Source: CAVQMC01 sp963713505 (GTDB lineage: Bacteria > Bacteroidota > Ignavibacteria > Ignavibacteriales > Ignavibacteriaceae). Taken from it: a stretch of DNA of 64,000 bases. The position numbers and the translations under genes were made by a program. Below are positions 38,900 through 47,217 of this stretch, in pieces. Numbering within the stretch: position 1 is the stretch's first letter; each line of letters begins with the position of its first letter. The stretch lies in assembly GCA_963713505.1 (NCBI GenBank), contig CAVQMC010000007.1, positions 1 through 64,000 on the forward strand, written 5' to 3'. The notes beneath the pieces were generated by a model. It was not told where the DNA came from and searched no databases. It worked only from the letters and a program-made list of their open reading frames with translations.

Positions 38900-38928
38900 A
38901 AAAGTGGGCGTTTGAAGCGCCCACTTTT
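38900..38928. terminator. bidirectional Rho-independent terminator
   Basis: AAAAGTGGGCG (38900-38910) and CGCCCACTTTT (38918-38928) form a perfect 11-bp stem with a 7-base loop, flanked by T- and A-rich sequence. It lies between the convergent genes ending at 38881 and 38940. Confidence 0.93.
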
Positions 38929-38939
38929 ATTTTTAAATG

Positions 38940-39872
38940 TTACTTACAGTATTTTGTCAATGCTTCGTATGAATCAACATAACCTAAATCAGCAGCTCTC
39001 TTTAAATCCCTGCATGAAGCTCTTTTCATTTTCAGCATATGCTTTGACATGCCGCGGTTAAAATAAGCTTCTCCGTTTCCGGGATCCATTTTAATTACTT
39101 CACTGTAATCTAATATAGCTGCTTTATAATCATTTTTCATAACTTTCGCTTCAGCTCTCATCATATAGATATCCGGGTTGGAAATTCCCATATTTATTGC
39201 TTTTGTATAATCTTCAATCGCACCGTCAAAATCTCCGATTATATTTTTATCCGTTCCTCTGTTTACATAAGCATTAGCATCATTAGGATCTAGCTCAATT
39301 GCAGTGGTAAAGTCATCTATTGCTCCAAGATGATCATCTAATTCTGCTTTTACATTACCTCTATTAACATATGCATTACCGAAATTCGGATCGATTGAAA
39401 TTGTTTTGTCGTAATCGAATAAAGCTTGTTTATATTTTTTTAATAAATTGTTCGCATAGCCTAAACTGAAATATGCCAGTGCGCTGTTAGAATCAAGTCG
39501 AACAGCCTTTTCAAGCTTTTGTATAGAAGCTTTATAATTGTTTGATAATAAATATTCTATACCGCAGTTTAAATTGGCTTCAAAAAAATCCGGTTTTAAT
39601 TGAAGTGACTTCTCAAAATCTTGTATTGCATCTTTATTTCTTTTAAGCATGCTATATGTTTTACCTCGGTAAAAAAAAGCTAAGTAGTTGTTTGGATTAT
39701 CATTTATTTCTTCAGAAAAGTTTTTAATTGCATCAGTATAATCTTTAGCTTGATAACTGTTTAAACCACTATCCATATAAATGCTTTTCCCCAATGAACA
39801 ACCATGATTGATAATGAAAGAAGCAAGACTTATAAGCAAAATGAGGAGTAAATCTTTGTGATAATTCTTCAT
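38940..39872 (-). CDS. TPR-repeat lipoprotein
   Basis: 310-residue protein with a hydrophobic N-terminal signal ending in NHGCSLG, a plausible lipobox. About seven tetratricopeptide repeats of 34 residues follow, each with a pattern such as ALFDYDKTISIDPNFGNAYVNRGNVKAELDD. TPRs mediate protein-protein contacts; the partner is unknown. The C-terminal KRASCRDLKRAADLGYVDSYEALTKYC resembles the end of many Bacteroidota TPR proteins. A second TPR gene lies at 44126. Confidence 0.87.
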   Translation of the reverse strand: MKNYHKDLLLILLISLASFIINHGCSLGKSIYMDSGLNSYQAKDYTDAIKNFSEEINDNPNNYLAFFYRGKTYSMLKRNKDAIQDFEKSLQLKPDFFEANLNCGIEYLLSNNYKASIQKLEKAVRLDSNSALAYFSLGYANNLLKKYKQALFDYDKTISIDPNFGNAYVNRGNVKAELDDHLGAIDDFTTAIELDPNDANAYVNRGTDKNIIGDFDGAIEDYTKAINMGISNPDIYMMRAEAKVMKNDYKAAILDYSEVIKMDPGNGEAYFNRGMSKHMLKMKRASCRDLKRAADLGYVDSYEALTKYCK

Positions 39873-40003
39873 AAAAATATTTTAAATTTCATTTAATTGT
39901 TAAACTTATAAAAATGCCAATTGATTTTCTATTGTAATAAGAGCGGATTTTTTTTAAGAGGATTGCTGCAGTCTGAATTCAATTTATAATTTTATTTTGT
40001 GTT

Positions 40004-41344
40004 TCATTCACTAAAATTTTTAAGGTATTCTTTGGCTTGTTCGTAAGAGTTAAAATATCCTATTCTTACACGATACCAAATAGATCTCCATTTTGAAATA
40101 AAAGATTTTTCAATAAATGCATTATAACCTTCTTCTTTTAGCCTATCAACAACTCTATCCGCTTTTTGCTCAGTTTTCCATGATGACAACTGTATTACAT
40201 AAAGACTGCCATCCGTTAAAATCTGAGGAGTTACAAATACTTCATTTCCCGTATTATATTTAGGAGTTTCAACTTTTAATTTAGTTTCAGGAACTTCTTG
40301 ATTTTTCGAATTTTCTGAAGTTTTATTTAAGACAACCGGGCATCCATTCGCATCAACTTTAGTTCCCGGGGGAGTATTATCGCATTTATCCAAATAATCA
40401 GGTACTCCATCATTGTCCGAATCGAAGGGACAACCGTTAAAATTTACAGTAACATTATGAGGAGTATTAGGACATTGATCTAGATAATCTGGAACTCCGT
40501 CGCCATCAGAATCAGAAGGACAACCATTTTTTGATACAGGAATTCCCATCTTTGTATTAGGACAATTATCCATATAATCCGGTACACCATCTTTATCGGA
40601 ATCAAGGGGACAACCGGAATCGTCTACAACAATTCCGCTAGGAGTTCCCGGGCATTTGTCCTCCGAATCAAACACACCATCACCATCAGCATCTTCATTT
40701 TCAAAAAAAGAATATGATATTCCTAAAGCACTTATAAAAAATAAATCATGATGAGATCCCGGTGTATAAAAACCATCTAAATTATCATTAGGTTGAATGC
40801 TGTAGCCTGCGTTAATATTAACGCTAAAGTTTTTTGTAATTAAGATTTGAAATCCGGCTTCGATATTAAAATTTATATCGTTAAAATTACTTGAATTGGA
40901 GTTTGTAGAAGGTAATCTTTGCCCTTTTAAACTTTCCGGATTATACCAGAGGTTAGTAATTCCTAAAAAAGCTTGCGGAATAAAAATCTCTGATAAAAAA
41001 TAACTGTAAACTAATCCCGCACCGACATAAGAAAATTTAGTTTTATATTCATTTGGTATTTTACTGTAATCTTTACTTTTAATATTCCCAAGTCCTCCGA
41101 AAATTCTGAATCCTAATGAACTTTTACTTTGCATTTGAAAAAAATATTCAATGGTTAATCGTTCAAAATTATCAGGACCAACTCCGGTATAATCAGTATA
41201 AGCAAAAGTGTAACCTCCTTGTGCAGATATTACGAGTCTGCCGCCAAAAGGATTATTATGTGTTTTGTTAATTTGTTGTGAAAAAATCTTAATTGAAAAA
41301 AATGAGACTAGTAAAATTATAAGAGGAATAAAAAAATTTTTCAT
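40004..41344 (-). CDS. outer-membrane beta-barrel protein with thrombospondin type 3 repeats and a SPOR domain
   Basis: 446 residues. A signal peptide (about 1-22) and a roughly 190-residue barrel-like region (GGRLVISAQGGYTFAYTDYTG onward) come first. Four calcium-binding TSP3 repeats then follow (DADGDGVFDSEDKCPGTP and DSDKDGVPDYMDNCPNT types, about 215-335). A short linker leads to a C-terminal SPOR domain (LYVIQLSSWKTEQKADRVVDRLKEEGYNAF...WYRVRIGYFNSYEQAKEYLK, about 370-446). Usual relatives end in an OmpA peptidoglycan-binding domain; here SPOR, which binds denuded glycan strands, takes that place. Confidence 0.85.
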   Translation of the reverse strand: MKNFFIPLIILLVSFFSIKIFSQQINKTHNNPFGGRLVISAQGGYTFAYTDYTGVGPDNFERLTIEYFFQMQSKSSLGFRIFGGLGNIKSKDYSKIPNEYKTKFSYVGAGLVYSYFLSEIFIPQAFLGITNLWYNPESLKGQRLPSTNSNSSNFNDINFNIEAGFQILITKNFSVNINAGYSIQPNDNLDGFYTPGSHHDLFFISALGISYSFFENEDADGDGVFDSEDKCPGTPSGIVVDDSGCPLDSDKDGVPDYMDNCPNTKMGIPVSKNGCPSDSDGDGVPDYLDQCPNTPHNVTVNFNGCPFDSDNDGVPDYLDKCDNTPPGTKVDANGCPVVLNKTSENSKNQEVPETKLKVETPKYNTGNEVFVTPQILTDGSLYVIQLSSWKTEQKADRVVDRLKEEGYNAFIEKSFISKWRSIWYRVRIGYFNSYEQAKEYLKNFSE

Positions 41345-41592
41345 ACAAAAAAGCCTAATGTAACCATGAATAGAAATATTAAATCCTCTGTACTTAATAC
41401 ATTAAATTAAAAAAAAACCAGCTATGGTGAAATAAAAAAATAAAAATTGTTTATTTATATTTTGAGAACTTATGGATTTGTTGATAAATACCTTAGTGAG
41501 TTAAAACAACACTAATTACCAATATGAATTGTTAACTTTTATCAAAATATAATTTTAATAAAGTGTTATTTACGTTGGAAAGGAAGGATGAA

Positions 41593-42108
41593 ATGAAGAA
41601 GTTTATGTTTTTTTTGGTTGCTTTATTTGCATGTGGTATTTTTTTCACATTTTCTAATTATTCAAAGGCAAAATCAATTAGTACAAAATATTTTCAAATG
41701 AAAGGCGGACATACTTTTATTGCAATGCTTTCAGGGAAAAGTGAAGTACCTTCTATTAATTCTAAAGCATCCGGAAAAGCAGTGATTACTTTTAGTAAAG
41801 ATGGGAAGGAATTACATTACAAAATCACTGTTCATAATATTGATAGTGTTTTTGCCGCACATATTCATATAGGGACGGCAAAACAAAACGGTCCAATTGC
41901 AGTTGTATTATATAATGATAAAACAACCGGAAAAGTAAACGGAACTTTAGTCGAAGGCACTGCAACAAGTAAAGATCTAATTGGTCCAATGGAAGGAAAA
42001 ACAATTAATGATCTGGAAAAGGATGTGGAAAAAGGAAATGCTTATATAAATGTTCACACAAATCAGAATCAATCAGGTGAAGTAAGAGGACAGCTTGAAA
42101 AAAAATAA
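41593..42108 (+). CDS. exported CHRD-domain protein
   Basis: Secreted protein of about 171 residues. A signal sequence (MKKFMFFLVALFACGIFFTF) precedes a single CHRD domain: FIAMLSGKSEVPSINSKASGKAVITFSKDGKELHYKITVHNI, AAHIHIGTAKQNGPIAVVLY, and GNAYINVHTNQNQSGEVRGQL. CHRD domains occur in chordin and in many bacterial secreted proteins of unknown role. The start at 41593 is chosen because AAGGAAGG lies 5 bases upstream; a GTG 30 bases earlier is also in frame. Terminator follows at 42125-42164. Confidence 0.87.
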   Translation: MKKFMFFLVALFACGIFFTFSNYSKAKSISTKYFQMKGGHTFIAMLSGKSEVPSINSKASGKAVITFSKDGKELHYKITVHNIDSVFAAHIHIGTAKQNGPIAVVLYNDKTTGKVNGTLVEGTATSKDLIGPMEGKTINDLEKDVEKGNAYINVHTNQNQSGEVRGQLEKK

Positions 42109-42124
42109 TCAAATTTATATAACT

Positions 42125-42164
42125 ACAGCAGGTTTTATAGAAATAGATTAATTAAACCTGCTGT
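42125..42164 (+). terminator. terminator after the CHRD gene
   Basis: ACAGCAGGTTT (42125-42135) and AAACCTGCTGT (42154-42164) form an 11-bp perfect stem with an 18-base AT loop, followed by A- and T-runs. It overlaps the 3' end of the convergent response-regulator gene and may stop both. Confidence 0.75.
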
Positions 42165-42624
42165 AAAAACTTTTGTAGAATTTATCATAACCATGAAAAT
42201 TTTTTTCTTCTTGAATTCTAAATGCCTGATCAATTGCAGCTTCAAGATCATATTTGCTGAATGGTTTTATTAAATATCCATATGGTGAAATCCGGTATGC
42301 ATGCTCAATTGATTTATTATCCGAAAAAGATGAAATAAAAAGTATCGGTATATCAAATTTATTCCTTATTTTTTCTGCAGCTTGTATCCCGTCCAAATCA
42401 CCTTTCAACATAATATCCATTAAAATTAAATCGGGCTTAAATTCCAAAGCTTTGTCTATTGCTTCCAAACCGTTTGTTGCAATTAAAGGAGTTTTATAAC
42501 CAATTCTTTTTAAAGTATCCTTTAAATCCAATGCTATAATAAATTCGTCTTCAACGATCATGATATTGATGTTTAAATTATCGGTATCATTAGACTTAAT
42601 AATTATTTTACTCATAACTTTCAC
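42148..42624 (-). CDS. single-domain response regulator
   Basis: 158-residue receiver domain with a short tail. IMIVEDEFIIALDLKDTLKRIGYK gives the acidic pair, PDLILMDIMLKGDLDG the phospho-acceptor Asp, ILFISSFSD the switch Ser/Thr position, and GYLIKPFSKYDLE the conserved Lys. There is no output domain, so it acts through protein contacts or in a phosphorelay. No histidine kinase lies nearby, making it an orphan in this window. An internal MSK start (three codons in) is equally possible. Confidence 0.88.
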   Translation of the reverse strand: MKVMSKIIIKSNDTDNLNINIMIVEDEFIIALDLKDTLKRIGYKTPLIATNGLEAIDKALEFKPDLILMDIMLKGDLDGIQAAEKIRNKFDIPILFISSFSDNKSIEHAYRISPYGYLIKPFSKYDLEAAIDQAFRIQEEKNFHGYDKFYKSFYSRFN

Positions 42625-42758
42625 TTATCTTTAAATCATAATTTCAAACGCTTTAGAAATTATACTTAATTTTTTCTCAATGTTTTGTGATTTGATACTT
42701 AGCTTTTAATCTAAATGATGAAAGGCAAATTGCTAAAAAAGAGGGGAAATACGATAAA

Positions 42759-42779
42759 AAGCCGGGTAAATCCCGGCTT
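42759..42779 (-). terminator. terminator of the small zinc-ribbon-like gene
   Basis: AAGCCGGG (42759-42766) and CCCGGCTT (42772-42779) form a GC-rich 8-bp stem with a 5-base loop. On the minus strand it is followed by TTTTT, and it sits 27 bases past the stop at 42806. Confidence 0.85.
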
Positions 42780-42805
42780 GAAATGAAATATACAATTAGT
42801 AAAAA

Positions 42806-42976
42806 TTATCTTGTTCTTTTGCCTGCACGTATATCTTTACATGCGGCGCATAATCTCTTACCGCCTTTTCCAGAAACTCTTTTGCTTTTCTTGATAGCTT
42901 TACCGGAAGTACATGTACCATAAATGTGATAAACTTCTCCACTTTTTGAATGGAATGGGGAAACTTGTTTAGCCAT
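42806..42976 (-). CDS. 56-residue basic protein with paired cysteines (zinc-ribbon-like)
   Basis: Small protein beginning MAKQVSPFHSKSGEVYHIYG and ending KDIRAGKRTR. It has a single Cys at about 22 (GTCTSG) and a CAAC pair at about 43-46 (RLCAACKD). This is too few for a full four-Cys site, but His9 or His17 could be the fourth ligand. The charge (many Lys/Arg) suggests nucleic-acid binding. AAAGGAGA lies 7 bases before the ATG at 42976 and a strong terminator follows the stop, so it is very probably expressed. A longer open frame overlapping it in another frame is a shadow. I know no function. Confidence 0.75.
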   Translation of the reverse strand: MAKQVSPFHSKSGEVYHIYGTCTSGKAIKKSKRVSGKGGKRLCAACKDIRAGKRTR

Positions 42977-43344
42977 TTTAGAGTCTCCTTTCTTTTATGT
43001 AATACTATTAACACATAGAGGATTGAAGCAGTAAAGTGTTATTTTATTTTCAGTTACAAGCTACTTAATCTTTTTTCATAAATCAATAAAAAATTGTAAA
43101 AAGTTTGTTTTTAAAAACCTGCCCAAGGGTACCGGTCGTACAGGGTGGGTGATGATAATTTTGGATAAGAGCTTTAAGAAAATTTTATAATTTATGAAGA
43201 TGGTATTTACATTGATGGTGTATCTAATTTAAATAAACTAGTAATCTTTAAATAAGTAAGATTGAAATTATATTAATAAAATTACTTACAAATCTAATTT
43301 TGTTTGATTAGTTGATTTGCCTTTTTTCTCCGACCTATGATCCT
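42977..43344. other. gap without a recognisable gene
   Basis: 368 bases between two minus-strand small genes. Most of it is AT-rich, but about 43135-43165 is distinctly GC-richer and reads through in one plus-strand frame as NLPKGTGRTGWVMIILDKSF, ending at a TAA near 43190. No start or ribosome binding site supports it as a gene. It could be the relic of a small gene; I cannot assign it. Confidence 0.35.
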
Positions 43345-43494
43345 TTAAAAGTTTCCAAAATCTTCTTGGGTAATAATATAAATCTTACCAACTAGCTCAG
43401 CTTTCAACTTACCTGTTTTAATATAATACAGTACTCCGGATTTGCTCATCTTTAAAATTGAAGCGATTTCTTGTACACTAAAAAAATTTTTCAT
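43345..43494 (-). CDS. 49-residue helix-turn-helix protein (excisionase/MerR-like)
   Basis: Small DNA-binding protein, MKNFFSVQEIASILKMSKSG followed by VLYYIKTGKLKAELVGKIYI and ending QEDFGNF. The pattern 'S-V-x-E-I-A-x-I-L-x-x-S...V-x-x-x-I-x-x-G-x-L-x-A-x-x-V-G' is that of the HTH_17/excisionase family. In mobile elements such proteins bend DNA for integrases; standalone chromosomal copies also occur. A purine-rich GAGGGGTAAGG lies upstream. No integrase or other mobile gene is adjacent. Confidence 0.75.
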   Translation of the reverse strand: MKNFFSVQEIASILKMSKSGVLYYIKTGKLKAELVGKIYIITQEDFGNF

Positions 43495-43573
43495 TTTTAT
43501 TAACCTTACCCCTCGTTTTACTTTTCTTATTTAAGAGATAAAATACGCTTAATTTCAAGTTAATATTAAACAA

Positions 43574-43586
43574 TTTACTTAGTAAA
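43574..43586. promoter_or_regulatory. palindrome upstream of the small HTH gene
   Basis: TTTACT-T-AGTAAA is a 6-1-6 perfect palindrome, with AATATT flanking it on both sides. It lies about 80 bases upstream of the HTH gene start (43494, minus strand) and 140 bases before the gene at 43727, so it could be an operator for either. The rest of 43495-43726 shows nothing else. Confidence 0.35.
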
Positions 43587-43726
43587 CATTAATATTTCAA
43601 ATGGTTTTTACTCTTTAAAAGTTTTGAAGTAAAATAAATGAAACAACTGGCATAAATTCTGTAAAGATTATTCGATATGGCTCGATAATAAAATATACTT
43701 CCTAAGAAAAGTATGGAGACTAAAAA

Positions 43727-43918
43727 ATGGAAGAGATAAGACATAAAATAAAAAAATTAATCGAAGCTGAATACAGAAAAGCCCTTAATGCCGGAATTCT
43801 TGATACTTCGTTAATTGAAGAGAAGATCTGGCAACTTTTACTTGATAAAAACTTGATCAATATAACAGTTCCGGAACCTGCTTACGGCTGCTATGAAAAC
43901 AGCGAGGAATATTACTAA
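43727..43918 (+). CDS. 63-residue acidic/helical protein of unknown function
   Basis: MEEIRHKIKKLIEAEYRKAL begins an amphipathic helix, followed by NAGILDTSLIEEKIWQLLLDKNLIN and a Pro/Tyr-rich tail ending YGCYENSEEYY. GGAGA lies about 8 bases before the ATG, which supports translation. No family is recognised. The following gap (43919-44125) holds no gene that I can see. Confidence 0.55.
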   Translation: MEEIRHKIKKLIEAEYRKALNAGILDTSLIEEKIWQLLLDKNLINITVPEPAYGCYENSEEYY

Positions 43919-44125
43919 AATAAAATGTTTTCATTTGGCTCTATAAATCAACATTATTGATCTATTATCGGATGTTCAATATTGCTACAAATCCTATTTT
44001 CTGCTCCCAAATGAAACAAGAATAAAGAATATTCTTTTAAATCGTTCATCATAAGCAAATAATTTTGTTGGTACATCATTTGCTTAGTATAATTTGTTTT
44101 TCATTCTAAAATAATAGGTTATTGA

Positions 44126-44677
44126 ATGAGTGATAATTACATTAACACGTCATCAAACTCAAATAATTTAAATATTCAATTCCAATGGAATTTGGCAGAA
44201 CAACACTTCAAAAATGGTATAAACCTCAAAAAGCAAAAAAAATATGAATCAGCTATAGAAGAATTCTCTAAAGCTATTGAATTAAATTCAAGATATTCCG
44301 ATGCTTATTATAATAGAGGATTTATAAAAAGCACATGCGGAAACTATAAAGGGGCTCTAGAAGATTATACAAAAACAATAGAAATAAATCCTAAATATAT
44401 TTTACCATATTACAGCCGTGGTGCAATAAAATTACAGCTTGAAGATTTCAGTGGTGCAGAAGAAGATTTTTCTAAAGCAATAGAATTATCACCCAATTTA
44501 GCATGTGCTTATAACGGCAGAGGTGCGGCAAAATTAATGCTTAGAAATTATACCGGAGCTGTTAAGGATTTTAATAAAGCAGTGGAATTGGATCCAAATT
44601 ATTTTGAAGGAAAAGAAATTGACGGATTAAATAAAAAGTTAACCAAAGCTAGTTTGAAAGTTAGAAAAGCTATATAA
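44126..44677 (+). CDS. TPR-repeat protein
   Basis: 183-residue soluble protein with no signal peptide. Four to five consecutive tetratricopeptide repeats run from about residue 22 to 165, for example YESAIEEFSKAIELNSRYSDAYYNRGFIKSTCGNYKGA. Distinct from the exported TPR protein at 38940-39872 in lacking an export signal, so it should act in the cytoplasm. It converges on the ether-lipid operon, whose last stop is one base away. Confidence 0.83.
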   Translation: MSDNYINTSSNSNNLNIQFQWNLAEQHFKNGINLKKQKKYESAIEEFSKAIELNSRYSDAYYNRGFIKSTCGNYKGALEDYTKTIEINPKYILPYYSRGAIKLQLEDFSGAEEDFSKAIELSPNLACAYNGRGAAKLMLRNYTGAVKDFNKAVELDPNYFEGKEIDGLNKKLTKASLKVRKAI

Positions 44678-45481
44678 TTATTTTTGATCGCTTACTTTTG
44701 AACTGATAATTTTTGCTGCTGTTTTTGGACTTACTGAATTAAGTACATTTAATAATTTTAGTTTAGCAGGAATTACAAATTCTCTTTTTCTTTTTATCAT
44801 CGAATCAATAATTCCTTTCGCACACTCTTCCAGTGTAACAGATTCACCTGTATGTTTTAAATTTGATTTCACAAATATATTGCCGTCTTTATCAAGAGCA
44901 TTATTTCTTAAGTTTGTTCCTCTCAGCCAGTGAGGAATAACAGTTAAAATATCAACCCCATCACTTTTTAATTCTATTCTAAGTGTATTGAAGAATCCTA
45001 AGAGAGCATGTTTAGATGCAACATATCCCGAATGATAAGGAACGGGAACTTTCCCTTGTATAGATGAAATTACAGTAATTAATCCTTTAGAAGATTTTAA
45101 TAACGGTATACTGTAATAAGTTAAATAAACCGAACCAAAATAATTTACTTCCATTAATTTTTTAAAAAGATTAAGATCGGTTATCTCATCAAATTTTGCC
45201 CACATACTTATGCCTGCATTAAGGATGAGATAATCAATGTTCTTGAAATTTGATTTGGCTCTGTTAATAAGATTTTTGCAATCATCTCGATTTGTAATAT
45301 CTGTCGGAACAACCAGAATGGGAGAATCATTTTTTATACATAATTCCGAAGTGATTTTTAATTCTTCTTCATTTCTTGAAGCAAGTATTAAATTACATTT
45401 TTTTTTGGAAAGTTCGATTGAAAGCTGTCTGCCTAGTCCGGATGAAGCTCCTGTTATAATAGCAGTTTTACCTTCAAACAT
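44678..45481 (-). CDS. short-chain dehydrogenase, DHRS7B/acyl(alkyl)-DHAP reductase-like
   Basis: 267-residue Rossmann-fold oxidoreductase. TGASSGLG binds the NAD(P)H phosphate, NAG is at 88-90, and the catalytic set is Ser139/140 with Tyr153 and Lys157 (YVASK). The segment VISSIQGKVPVPYHSGYVASKHALLGFFNTLRIEL closely resembles animal DHRS7/DHRS7B. DHRS7B (PexRAP) reduces acyl- and alkyl-dihydroxyacetone phosphate. The usual PG after the active site is PH here (VIPHWLRGTN). It overlaps the alkyl-DHAP synthase-like gene by one base, which supports the ether-lipid reading. Confidence 0.82.
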   Translation of the reverse strand: MFEGKTAIITGASSGLGRQLSIELSKKKCNLILASRNEEELKITSELCIKNDSPILVVPTDITNRDDCKNLINRAKSNFKNIDYLILNAGISMWAKFDEITDLNLFKKLMEVNYFGSVYLTYYSIPLLKSSKGLITVISSIQGKVPVPYHSGYVASKHALLGFFNTLRIELKSDGVDILTVIPHWLRGTNLRNNALDKDGNIFVKSNLKHTGESVTLEECAKGIIDSMIKRKREFVIPAKLKLLNVLNSVSPKTAAKIISSKVSDQK

Positions 45482-47217
45482 TATTCATCAACCTTTTCGG
45501 CATTTTTTAACAGAACTTCAATTCCCCAGTTTTTAATAGCCTCTTCGGTTGGAATGATTTTACCCGGATTCATTATTCCTTTTGGATCTAAACCGTTTTT
45601 AATAGCTTTTAAAGCTTTTACGCCGGTGGTTGAAATATCTTTTTCAATCCACGGCTGATGTTCAAATCCAACTGCATGATGATGAGATAAAGTAGCTCCG
45701 CCTTCTATAAAGGCATCTTCCGCGGCTTTTTTAATTTTTAAATATTGTTCTAATTCTTTGCCTTTTATTTGCTGGCATCCGAACGTAAAATACAAACTTG
45801 CACCCGTAAAATATGTATGACTGATATGACATCCCACAAACCCTACTTTTCCAGAATCTTTAATTGCTTTTTCAATAGATGAAAAGGCAGAATAATAAAG
45901 AGGTAATAAGTTATCCCATGTTGTACAAGTTTCACTTACATCTGCCATAATATTTCTATCCATTACATAATCTCTTAGGTAAGGAAAATCATATTTGCCT
46001 TTTTGAAAAGCTTTTCCGGCCTCGGTTCCTAAACTGAAAGCACCGTATTTTTTATAGATTGTATTTACCCTCTTCTTTACATCAAAAAAAGTATGTTTAT
46101 TTCCTTCAAAAACAGTGATCATTAAACAAGTTTTATCGAAATCAAATTTTTTAATATTCTTTAAATAAGATTTTACATAATGAGCGAGTTTATCTTTAAA
46201 GGGGGTTGATTTGGTTTTAAATGCAAGAGAAAGAGCAGTTTTTCCCGGATCGTTTAACCTTGTAACAACAGGGACGCAATCTTGTCTTACACACTCATAA
46301 ACAGCTTTAACACCGCTTTCAAAATCCGGGAATAAATATCCATAAGATTCTCTAAATTCAGGAACCGGATGGACCTGCATTGTTGCTTCCGTAATAACAC
46401 CGAGAATTCCTTCACTTCCAATGCAAATATTTTTTATGTCAATCCCGTTTGAAGACTTTGGAACTTTTCTCGTAACAATTGTACCGGAAGGCGTTACCAT
46501 TTTTAATGAGATTACCATGTCTTCAATTTTTCCGTAGGTATCACTCTGCATTCCTGCCGATCTTGTTGCAATCCAGCCGCCTAATCCTGAGTATTCAAAT
46601 GAATCGGGAAAATGTCCTAATGTAAAACCTTGTTTGTTCAATTGTTCTTCCATATCCGGCCCCATTACCCCAGCTTGTATTCTAGCTGTACAAGATTCTT
46701 TATCAACTTCAAGAACTTTATTCATACGTTTCATATCTAGAGAGATTTTCATTTTGCCTATTCCGGAAATAACCTCAAGACTTCCGGCAATATTAGAACC
46801 GCCTCCGAATGGAATTAAAATAACATCAAGTTCGTTTGCAAGAATAATTATTTTAGAAATTTCTTCGTTTGTTTCAGGATAAACAATACAATCAGGCGCT
46901 GTTTTTATAATACCATTCCTAATTCTCCAAAGGTCACGGAAACTTTTACCATAAGCATGAATTACTCGTTCTAATTTATCCGTCTTTACTTGATCTCCTT
47001 TAACAATTTTTTTTAACGAATCTATAAATTCATTATTTAAAATTTGTTCGGGTAAGTTTATTTCTTCTATTTTTACAGGCGGAGTGTAATCTACTTTATC
47101 AGTTATACCGACAACTTTTTTTATATAAGGCCAAAGCTCGGGTTTGCTTTCAATGTCAAATTCAATATCTCCACCGCCCCATCCCCACCATTTCATTTGT
47201 TCAACATTATTATTCAT
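45481..47217 (-). CDS. alkyldihydroxyacetonephosphate synthase-like FAD enzyme
   Basis: 578-residue FAD-dependent enzyme of the VAO/PCMH fold. AGPS swaps the acyl chain of acyl-DHAP for a fatty alcohol, forming the ether bond. The N-terminus MKWWGWGG is typical, the FAD domain has IPFGGGSNIAGSL, SLDMKRMNKVLEVD, GHFPDSFEYSGLGGWIATRSAGMQSDTYGKIEDMV, and the active-site triple His (about 512-514) is in GATLSHHHAVGFEHQPW. The triple His separates AGPS from lactate/glycolate oxidases. It overlaps PlsC and SDR genes by one base each, an ether-lipid gene order. Confidence 0.9.
   Translation of the reverse strand: MNNNVEQMKWWGWGGGDIEFDIESKPELWPYIKKVVGITDKVDYTPPVKIEEINLPEQILNNEFIDSLKKIVKGDQVKTDKLERVIHAYGKSFRDLWRIRNGIIKTAPDCIVYPETNEEISKIIILANELDVILIPFGGGSNIAGSLEVISGIGKMKISLDMKRMNKVLEVDKESCTARIQAGVMGPDMEEQLNKQGFTLGHFPDSFEYSGLGGWIATRSAGMQSDTYGKIEDMVISLKMVTPSGTIVTRKVPKSSNGIDIKNICIGSEGILGVITEATMQVHPVPEFRESYGYLFPDFESGVKAVYECVRQDCVPVVTRLNDPGKTALSLAFKTKSTPFKDKLAHYVKSYLKNIKKFDFDKTCLMITVFEGNKHTFFDVKKRVNTIYKKYGAFSLGTEAGKAFQKGKYDFPYLRDYVMDRNIMADVSETCTTWDNLLPLYYSAFSSIEKAIKDSGKVGFVGCHISHTYFTGASLYFTFGCQQIKGKELEQYLKIKKAAEDAFIEGGATLSHHHAVGFEHQPWIEKDISTTGVKALKAIKNGLDPKGIMNPGKIIPTEEAIKNWGIEVLLKNAEKVDE

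Noticed and set aside
42796..43014. 72-residue minus-strand open frame over the small basic protein
   Set aside because: It is an out-of-frame shadow. The 56-residue frame has the Shine-Dalgarno, paired cysteines and terminator.
43135..43190. Toxin (RelE/ParE-like) gene
   Set aside because: A short stretch looks coding, but there is no start, no complete fold and no antitoxin frame.
38940..44677. CRISPR or tandem DNA repeats
   Set aside because: The repetition comes from TPR and thrombospondin repeats at the protein level; the DNA copies diverge and no spacers exist.
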